From Dermabacteraceae bacterium TAE3-ERU5 (GTDB taxonomy: Bacteria; Actinomycetota; Actinomycetes; Actinomycetales; Dermabacteraceae): a stretch of 64,000 bases of DNA. The stretch is from the NCBI GenBank assembly GCA_019218375.1, contig JAHUUK010000006.1, positions 62,001 to 126,000 of the forward strand, in the 5' to 3' direction. Below, piece by piece: positions 23,659-29,899 of the stretch. How positions within the stretch are numbered: the first letter of the stretch is position 1; each line of letters begins with the position of its first letter. Under the pieces are notes generated by a model, which saw only the letters and a list, made by a program, of their open reading frames with translations, had not been told where the DNA came from and searched no databases. The translations under genes were made by a program, and so were the position numbers.

Positions 23659-24663
23659 TCAGCAGAGGCGGCCCTCCGGCGAAACGGTCTTGGCCGGATC
23701 GCGCTCGATTACGCCCTCCAGGGCCTTATCAATCGCGGCCAGCGCGTCGGCGTCCAGCTTCACGTCCAGCGCCTTCACGTTCTCCTCCACCTGCTCGGGG
23801 CGGGAGGCGCCGATGATGGCCGCCGCGACGTTGTCGTTCGCCAGCACCCAGGCGATCGCGAGCTGCGCCATCGATACGCCGAGGCCCTCCGCGACCGGCA
23901 CCAGGTTCTGCACGGCCGTCAGGGTTTCGTCGTTCATCCAGCGGGCGATCATGTCCTTGCCGCCCTTTTCATCGGTGGCGCGAGAGCCTTCCGGCAGCGG
24001 CTGACCCGGACGGTACTTCCCGGTCAGCACGCCCTGCGCAACGGGCGACCAAACGATCTGGGACAGGCCCAGCTCCTCGCAGGTCGGCACAACCTCGTCC
24101 TCGATGACTCGCCACAGGGCGGAATACTGCGGCTGGTTAGAAATGAGCTGGAAGCCCATCTCGCGCGCCAGCTTGTGGCCCTCACGGATCTGTTCGGCGG
24201 TCCATTCGGAAACGCCGATGTAGAGGGCCTTGCCCTGGCGCACGATGTCAGCGAACGCCTGCATGGTTTCCTCGAGCGGGGTTTCGTAGTCGAAACGGTG
24301 GGCCTGGTAGAGGTCCACGTAGTCGGTGCCGAGGCGGCGCAGCGAAGCGTTCATCGACTCCATGATGTGCTTGCGGGAGAGGCCGGTATCGTTCGGTCCC
24401 TTCGGGCCGGTCGGCCAGTAAACCTTGGTGAAGATTTCCAGGCTTTCCCGACGTTCGCCGCGCAGGGCCTCGCCGAGCACGCTTTCCGCGACCGTGTTGG
24501 CGTACACGTCGGCCGTATCGAACGAGGTGATACCGGCGTCGAGGGCGGCCCGCACACAGCGATGTGCACGTTCGTTCTCGACCTGGGAGCCGTGCGTCAG
24601 CCAGTTCCCGTAGGTGATTGCGCTGATCTTGAGTCCACTGTTACCCAAATACCTGTGTTCCAT
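23659..24663 (-). CDS. Aldo/keto reductase (YghZ / Kv-beta-like)
   Basis: 334 residues forming one TIM-barrel. It starts MEHRYLGNSGLKISAITYG, with the catalytic Asp/Tyr segment AGITSFDTADVYANTVAES, Lys in EIFTKVYWP and His in LYQAHRFD. The C-terminal NADPH-binding part includes VAAAIIGASRPEQVEENV. It reduces carbonyls with NADPH; the substrate is unknown. It shares a symmetric 17-bp intergenic promoter with the Nudix gene. Confidence 0.92.
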   Translation of the reverse strand: MEHRYLGNSGLKISAITYGNWLTHGSQVENERAHRCVRAALDAGITSFDTADVYANTVAESVLGEALRGERRESLEIFTKVYWPTGPKGPNDTGLSRKHIMESMNASLRRLGTDYVDLYQAHRFDYETPLEETMQAFADIVRQGKALYIGVSEWTAEQIREGHKLAREMGFQLISNQPQYSALWRVIEDEVVPTCEELGLSQIVWSPVAQGVLTGKYRPGQPLPEGSRATDEKGGKDMIARWMNDETLTAVQNLVPVAEGLGVSMAQLAIAWVLANDNVAAAIIGASRPEQVEENVKALDVKLDADALAAIDKALEGVIERDPAKTVSPEGRLC

Positions 24664-24680
24664 ACCGCTAGGCTAACTCC
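24664..24680. promoter_or_regulatory. Symmetric bidirectional promoter for two leaderless genes
   Basis: Only 17 bp separate two divergent start codons. On the + strand TAGGCT (24669-24674) ends 6 nt before ATG 24681. On the minus strand TAGCCT (24675-24670) ends 6 nt before ATG 24663. The two -10 boxes overlap as near mirror images. No room exists for ribosome sites. No convincing -35 is seen on either side. Confidence 0.7.
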
Positions 24681-25169
24681 ATGAGCACTGGAGCGCAGGT
24701 GAATGGCGATTATGGCCTCCCCAAGGAGCTGGACTACAGCGAGTACGACACCCGGCTCGCGTCCTACCTGGTGCTGACGCGCGGTGACGAGGTGCTGCTG
24801 AGCCACTGGACAGACGGCCCGCGCCCCCTGTGGACCATGCCGGGCGGTGGCACCGACCTGGGGGAGAGCCTCGAGGATGGTGCGGTACGTGAGGTCTGGG
24901 AAGAAACGGGCTATCGGGCCCGGACGGGCAGGCTGCTCGCGGTCGATACCTTCGAGGTTCCCGCCGAGGAGCGTTTCCACAACCCGCGCGGGGTGCCGCT
25001 GCGCTGCGTGCGGGTGATCTACGCGGGAGAGATCGTGGACGGGCAGCTGCGCCGCGAAGAAAACGGTTCCACCGACGAGGCCCGCTGGTTCCCGTTAGCG
25101 CAGGTAGCGGAGCTGGACCGGGTCCCCCTGGTTGATATTTCGCTGCGCGCTGCGGGGCTGCTTCCCTGA
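24681..25169 (+). CDS. Nudix hydrolase
   Basis: 162 residues with a full Nudix box in GGGTDLGESLEDGAVREVWEE followed by TGYRA (residues about 54-79; G-x5-E-x7-REVWEETG). Nudix enzymes hydrolyse nucleoside diphosphates linked to another group; the substrate cannot be told. The ATG sits at the predicted transcription start, so the mRNA is probably leaderless. Confidence 0.92.
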   Translation: MSTGAQVNGDYGLPKELDYSEYDTRLASYLVLTRGDEVLLSHWTDGPRPLWTMPGGGTDLGESLEDGAVREVWEETGYRARTGRLLAVDTFEVPAEERFHNPRGVPLRCVRVIYAGEIVDGQLRREENGSTDEARWFPLAQVAELDRVPLVDISLRAAGLLP

Positions 25170-25201
25170 CTAGAACCCGTGTAAGCCTCCCCGCTAAGGG
25201 G

Positions 25202-25230
25202 TTGAGCACCGGCGCGCCCGCCCCTAGGCT
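25202..25230 (+). promoter_or_regulatory. Promoter of the 177-residue unknown gene
   Basis: TTGAGC (25202-25207), 17 bp, TAGGCT (25225-25230). Transcription would start near 25237, leaving a short leader with GAAGGAC about 10 nt before the ATG. Confidence 0.65.
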
Positions 25231-25267
25231 GGCAGGCGAGACCCGCCAGTAGCGAAGGACGAAAAAC

Positions 25268-25801
25268 ATGCCCCTCCACCTCGATGCCCGCCTCCGCGCC
25301 GGGGACGATCCCGCCTCCGCCAACGTGCTCGGCACCCTGCTGCAAGAACGCGGGCTAACCGGCCGCTCCTTCAACAACGGGCTGCTGCGTTTCCACAACG
25401 CGGCATCGGGACAGGCCGCCGTGCAGGCGGTCGCGCCCCGGCTCGGCATGGATAGCGCCGACGTCACCCCCGTCGCCTTCGACTGGCTCGGCAGGCAGCT
25501 TGTCGCCGTAGATCGGGACGGCGAGAGCCTGGCCCTGCTGGTGGACGGCGCGCGCGAGAGCGTGGATGAACTGTGCACCGTCCCGCAGCTGTTCAGCCTG
25601 CTCAGCCACGAAGAGGTAGACGAGGTGTTCGCGGGCACCGCGTTCACCATGTGGCGCGCCAGCAACGAGGTGGATGCCCTGCCGTTCAGCGACTGCGTCG
25701 CGTTCATTACCCCGCTCAACCGGGGCGGCGAGGACTCGCTGGCGAACACCCGCCAGGAGGCCGTGGCCGACTACTGGCAGCGCCTCAACACCGCCGCATA
25801 G
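25268..25801 (+). CDS. Hypothetical protein, 177 residues
   Basis: I do not recognise it with confidence. The segment VTPVAFDWLGRQLVAVDRDG, followed by ESLALLVDGARESVDEL and a final helical part, recalls SMI1/Tdi1-like or DUF1851-type proteins, which are often immunity proteins or enzyme-associated; this is weak. It is soluble with no signal peptide. GAAGGAC upstream supports the ATG. It converges with the next unknown gene. Confidence 0.75.
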   Translation: MPLHLDARLRAGDDPASANVLGTLLQERGLTGRSFNNGLLRFHNAASGQAAVQAVAPRLGMDSADVTPVAFDWLGRQLVAVDRDGESLALLVDGARESVDELCTVPQLFSLLSHEEVDEVFAGTAFTMWRASNEVDALPFSDCVAFITPLNRGGEDSLANTRQEAVADYWQRLNTAA

Positions 25802-25833
25802 GCCGCCCAAACGGGGCCGGGAACTAGCCCGGC

Positions 25834-26661
25834 CTACCAGCCGTCGCCGTCCTGTCGGACCGGCTTCGCGCTCACCCATTCCAGGTACTGGTCCATGACC
25901 GGGCCTTCGTCACGCAGCACCAGCCAGGGCTGCATCGTGAGCGCCACGTTACCCAGCTCCCGCACCAAAACCGGGTGGCGCAGCGACTCCTGCAAAACGT
26001 TGCCGCCGTGGTCATAGAGATACCAGTCGCCGCTCACGGAGGCGCGCAGCACTTCTCCCAGCAGGCGTTCCAGCACGGGCGGTATCTCGTCACGCACCCG
26101 GCCGCTACTATCGCGGCGCAGCAGTTCGATCAGCTCCACCGCTCGCAGCTTGGTTTGCGCATCGGCGCTCGCCGAGGCTCCCGCGAGGGCGGCCCTCTGC
26201 TCGTCATCCAGCAGTTCGGCTAGCTGCGCGAGCTGCTCGTCGGTCTCCTCCAGCCACCGGGTCAGCAGCGGGTTCAGGTCGTGCACGGAAGCCGACGGGA
26301 ACTCGTCGGCCAGCCTGCGCAGCCACCAGCTCCAGGTCTTGCCCAGGCGTTCTTCGGCGCTGGCGCGCAGCAGCGCATAGGGTTCCAGGAAGCGCCCGGC
26401 GAACAGCACCACGCGCCCGCCCTGCCATTCCCAGGCGGGCCCGCCCTGCGGATCGTCCAGGGGGAGGGCGTTGCCCGGTTCGTCGGCCCATTCCCCGGCC
26501 ATGCGGTGCGCCACGACGCCCCCGATAGCGTTCACGTATTCGTCGCGTACCCGCGCGGGCGCGTCGGCCACCGCCTCGGCGGAGGCGAACGCGTTCAGCG
26601 CCAGATCCTGAATCTGATCTAGTGCGCTGTAGGTGCCGGGGGGCGCGGTGATAGGAAGCAT
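25834..26661 (-). CDS. Hypothetical protein, 275 residues
   Basis: Unrecognised. It is acidic and helical, rich in Trp (WSWWLRRLADEFP, GDWYLYDHGGNVL), without membrane segments. The frame is open to 26763, but the ATG at 26661 (MLPITAPPGTYSALDQI) was preferred. The longer form would run through the intergenic region of the divergent kinase, and a GGGGG stretch lies about 10 nt upstream of 26661. Neighbours are a Ser/Thr kinase and another unknown gene, so a signalling link is possible but unproven. Confidence 0.7.
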   Translation of the reverse strand: MLPITAPPGTYSALDQIQDLALNAFASAEAVADAPARVRDEYVNAIGGVVAHRMAGEWADEPGNALPLDDPQGGPAWEWQGGRVVLFAGRFLEPYALLRASAEERLGKTWSWWLRRLADEFPSASVHDLNPLLTRWLEETDEQLAQLAELLDDEQRAALAGASASADAQTKLRAVELIELLRRDSSGRVRDEIPPVLERLLGEVLRASVSGDWYLYDHGGNVLQESLRHPVLVRELGNVALTMQPWLVLRDEGPVMDQYLEWVSAKPVRQDGDGW

Positions 26662-26751
26662 CAGGAATTTTCCCCCATTGCGGGCGCGGGCGTCATTGCT
26701 TGGCTCTCCTGGGGTTTGTGGATAACTTTCGGGGAGGGGAAAAATCCCCCT

Positions 26752-26757
26752 TACCAT
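26752..26757 (+). promoter_or_regulatory. -10 box for the kinase gene
   Basis: TACCAT, with 7 nt to ATG 26765. There is no space for a Shine-Dalgarno, so a leaderless transcript is likely. Confidence 0.5.
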
Positions 26758-26764
26758 CACCATT

Positions 26765-27844
26765 ATGGCCGACCCGATCGCTCAGCGTTTCGCTTTTTTG
26801 GATGTTGTTGCCCGTGGCGGGGCAGCTACCGTCTGGCGGGCGCACGATACGCGAGAAAACATTTTGTGCGCCCTCAAGGTGATGCGGCAGCGCGACGCGA
26901 ACGATCTGCTGCGGGCCGCCCGGGAAACGGCGGCCGCCTTCGCTCACCCGCGCGCGGCGGCGCCCTACGCCTGGACCGCGAACGACGCAGAAGTGGCGCT
27001 CGCCCTGCCGCTGATCACCGGGGGCAACCTGGCGGGTGCGCTGCGCCGCGCAGGAGGGCTCGGGGTGGGGCAGACGGCGCAGCTTTTAGCGCAGCTGCTG
27101 GATGTGCTGGGAGCGGTGCACGCGGCGGGCTGGGTGCACCGGGACGTGAAGCCCGCGAACCTGCTGCTGCGGGAGGGGATGCGGCTGGATCTGGTGCTGG
27201 CCGACTTCGGGCTGGCGCAAAAGTGCGGTGAAGACAGGCTGACCCGTCACGGACACATCAACGGCACCCCCGGCTACGTGGCACCGGAAGCCTACCTGGG
27301 CGATCCGCCCCGGCCCGCCCACGATCTGTACGCGGCGGGAGTCACCGCGCTGGTGGCGCTGTCTCCCGGCGTGCGCCTGGCCGACAGGGACGGCGAGGCG
27401 GCTCGCCGCGCCGCCGAGCGGGGGCCGCTGCCGCTTAGGGAGGTGCTGCGTGGCCTGGTGTCGGCGCATCCCGCCGAGCGCGTCGCCGCAGCGCGCTGCG
27501 CCCCCGCGCTGCTGGCCTCTGCCTGCGGTGATGCGGCCAGCGAGTATCGGGTGCCCTGCGTGCTAACGCCCCCGCCCGCACGCTACCGAGGGCTTTCGCT
27601 AACAGTGCCGAGCAGGTTAAACAGGGAAACCGGTGGGACGCGGCGGGAGGGCGAAGCCTCCCTGCGGGCTACCGTGGCAGGCGGCGCGCCGCCGCTGTCG
27701 GACGCGGCGCGGCAAGACGGCGCGGGCACGCAAAAGCTCGCCGCCCTCGCGCTCTTGCGGGAAGAAAACAGCGCCGCCCGCCGAGCCCTGGCAAAAACCA
27801 GAAGGCTGGCGGGCGGCGGCGGGAAAATCAGTCGCTTAGCGTGA
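26765..27844 (+). CDS. Ser/Thr protein kinase (Hanks type)
   Basis: 359 residues. Kinase landmarks are K38 (ALKVM), HRDVKPAN with catalytic D127, DFG at 147-149 and GTPGYVAPEA (APE at 173-175). The glycine-rich loop is ARGGAATVWRA. The C-lobe is short and the remaining 110 residues or so are low-complexity, rich in Ala, Arg and Gly. There is no transmembrane helix or PASTA repeat, so it is a soluble kinase rather than PknB. The 3' end overlaps the convergent serine hydrolase by 17 bp. Targets are unknown. Confidence 0.9.
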   Translation: MADPIAQRFAFLDVVARGGAATVWRAHDTRENILCALKVMRQRDANDLLRAARETAAAFAHPRAAAPYAWTANDAEVALALPLITGGNLAGALRRAGGLGVGQTAQLLAQLLDVLGAVHAAGWVHRDVKPANLLLREGMRLDLVLADFGLAQKCGEDRLTRHGHINGTPGYVAPEAYLGDPPRPAHDLYAAGVTALVALSPGVRLADRDGEAARRAAERGPLPLREVLRGLVSAHPAERVAAARCAPALLASACGDAASEYRVPCVLTPPPARYRGLSLTVPSRLNRETGGTRREGEASLRATVAGGAPPLSDAARQDGAGTQKLAALALLREENSAARRALAKTRRLAGGGGKISRLA

Positions 27845-29312
27845 TCAGCGTCAGGCTCTGCATGAGCGGCTGCACCCGCGGGTCCATCAGCAGGTGCACG
27901 CGCAGTCCAGGCTTGTCCGCGACGCGCGGGAAGTCCCAGCGCACCTCGAACGGCGTCAGCACCGTCGGCTCCGGCCACTCCCCGTCCAGGCTTACCCCGG
28001 TGCGTTCCTCTGCCACGGCGCGGCGGCGCATGCGTTCCTCGCGCGAAACATCCAGGTCCATGTTGTCGGAGAACCATTCGTCGGCCACCGCCGCATCGCC
28101 GCTGCGCAGGTAGGCGATGGCCGCGGCCATGCCGCGCTTGGTGCCCTCCGCGAGAGGCAGACCGGCGCTGCCCCGCAGCTGGCCCTCCTGGCGCAGCACC
28201 TCAAGCACCTCGTAGGAAAGCTTCGGGGCCGGGGCGTACTTCGAGTTCGCCAGGACGATCACGCCGATGCCGCTATCGCGATGCCAACACATGAAGGAAC
28301 CGAAACCGGGGTAGCCGCCGGAGTGGGAGATCACGCCGCCGAGCAGCGGGAATTCCTCCACTACCAAGCCCATGCCGTACGCGCGCAGCCGATCGAACTG
28401 GCCCTCGCGGGTAACCGGGGTGCGCTGCAGGCGATACCCCTGCTGCATTTCCCGGCGGGAGGCGCGCGAAAGCAGCTTCGCGTAGCCCGCATCCTCGTGT
28501 TCGGAGGTGGCCGCGTTCGCGCTAGAGAGGAAGCGCACCCAGCGGGATACGTCGGCCACGGTGGAATAGAGGCCCGCCATCGCCCCGTAAACGCCGGGGG
28601 AATCGAACTCGACCGGCTCAAAACGCAGGGCGTCCTCGCGCTCGTTGAGGCGGTGGCCCGTGACGATGCGCTCGGGGTCCAGCCCGGTGCGCTCGTAGTC
28701 GGTGTCGTTCATGCCGAGCGGGCGCAGGAAGCTTTCCCGCACGTAATCCTCGTAGCCGACCCCGGCGACCTCGCCGATCACCTGGCCGAGCATGACGTAG
28801 GAGGCGTTGGAATACTCGAACGCGGTGCCGGGAACGCTCATGAACCCCAGCCCGCCGGCGATCATTTCGCGGAAAGCCTGAGCGGTCATCGCCTCCTGGC
28901 GATCGCCCCACGGATTATCCGTGACCAGGCCCGCGCTCATCGTCAGCAGCAGGCGCAGCGTCAGGGCGGGGGAGTCCTCGCTCGGCAGCGCGAGGGTGCC
29001 GACCTCCGGCAGGTAGTTGGAAACCGGATCGTCCAGGCGCAGGCGGCCCTCGTCGCGCAGCTTCAGAATCGAGGCCGCGATGAATGACTTAGACATCGAC
29101 GCGATACGGGATATCGAATCTTTCCCCGGCACGAAAGCGCCAGCCGCGGGCTCTCCCGCTACCAGCTGCGAGTGGCCCGCGCCGCCGCTGTGCAGCAGGG
29201 AACCGTCGGCCCCCACCACGCCGTAGGCTAGGCCGCTGGTGGCATGGGAGGAAACAGCCTCCCGAAACAGTGCATCGATACGTTCGCTGATCTCCGGGGA
29301 AAGTTCACTCAT
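27828..29312 (-). CDS. Serine hydrolase, class C beta-lactamase / PBP4-like
   Basis: 494 residues. The S-x-x-K nucleophile motif is SMSK (S72-K75) and the second motif Y-x-N is YSN in FEYSNASYVMLGQVIG. The GGVISHSGGYPGFGS segment supplies the H-x-G-like third motif. This fold includes esterases, D-aminopeptidases and beta-lactamases, so resistance should not be assumed. No signal peptide is evident. Its ATG overlaps the stop of the SWIM gene (ATGA). TATCCT also lies 7 nt upstream, so it may have its own leaderless start. Confidence 0.88.
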   Translation of the reverse strand: MSELSPEISERIDALFREAVSSHATSGLAYGVVGADGSLLHSGGAGHSQLVAGEPAAGAFVPGKDSISRIASMSKSFIAASILKLRDEGRLRLDDPVSNYLPEVGTLALPSEDSPALTLRLLLTMSAGLVTDNPWGDRQEAMTAQAFREMIAGGLGFMSVPGTAFEYSNASYVMLGQVIGEVAGVGYEDYVRESFLRPLGMNDTDYERTGLDPERIVTGHRLNEREDALRFEPVEFDSPGVYGAMAGLYSTVADVSRWVRFLSSANAATSEHEDAGYAKLLSRASRREMQQGYRLQRTPVTREGQFDRLRAYGMGLVVEEFPLLGGVISHSGGYPGFGSFMCWHRDSGIGVIVLANSKYAPAPKLSYEVLEVLRQEGQLRGSAGLPLAEGTKRGMAAAIAYLRSGDAAVADEWFSDNMDLDVSREERMRRRAVAEERTGVSLDGEWPEPTVLTPFEVRWDFPRVADKPGLRVHLLMDPRVQPLMQSLTLITLSD

Positions 29313-29899
29313 GCCTCCCAGGATATGCCGCGCCCCGTGTAGAAACGCGCAAACACGTCTGCCTGCTGCTCGCCCAGCGCTCCCGCCAGGTGCCGGGCAT
29401 CAACCAGTTCGGGGGCGAAACGAAGCGCGGGAGCGGGGGCGTCCGCCGTGGCTACCTCTTCCGCACCCAGGCCGCGCAGTGTGAACAGGTGGGTGGGGTC
29501 GGCGTCTACCGCCTCCACCAGCACGTAGCAGAGCGCGGCAACGTGCCGACAGGGGCCGGGCCACTCGGAGCAGGAACAGGAAAACGATATTTCGGTTACC
29601 GACTCCGGCACCAGCGGCGCCGCTTCGCGCGGCAGTTCCCCGGAAGCGGCGCGGGCCAGCAGCGCGGCCCCTCCCTCCGGCGCGGGCAGCGACGTAAAAG
29701 AAACCTCCGCGGTGAAACCCGAAACCTCGCCCACCGCCCGCAGCGGGAGCGGGGTGAGAGAGGCGACGGTGCCCGCCCGCGCGTCGGCCTTGCCGCGCCG
29801 CACCCCCTCTGCCCCGAGCAGTAGCTCCAGGCGTTCGCGCAGCGCCACCGCCCACCAGTTAGTGCCGACGCCGCCGCGCTTGCTGCGCAAAAGAATCAT
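29309..29899 (-). CDS. SWIM zinc-finger protein
   Basis: 196 residues. The C-x-C-x6-C-x-H motif of SWIM domains is C108, C110, C117, H119 (SCSCSEWPGPCRH). SWIM proteins beside SNF2 helicases are a recurrent bacterial pairing; the zinc finger probably contacts DNA or the helicase. ATG 29899 was chosen because it forms an ATGA overlap with the end of the helicase gene; the open frame upstream is antisense-like extension. It is the middle gene of a three-gene coupled operon. Confidence 0.85.
   Translation of the reverse strand: MILLRSKRGGVGTNWWAVALRERLELLLGAEGVRRGKADARAGTVASLTPLPLRAVGEVSGFTAEVSFTSLPAPEGGAALLARAASGELPREAAPLVPESVTEISFSCSCSEWPGPCRHVAALCYVLVEAVDADPTHLFTLRGLGAEEVATADAPAPALRFAPELVDARHLAGALGEQQADVFARFYTGRGISWEA

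Noticed and set aside
27828-29312. Antibiotic-resistance beta-lactamase
   Set aside because: The fold is shared with many esterases and peptidases, no signal peptide is seen, and it is coupled to DNA-processing genes.
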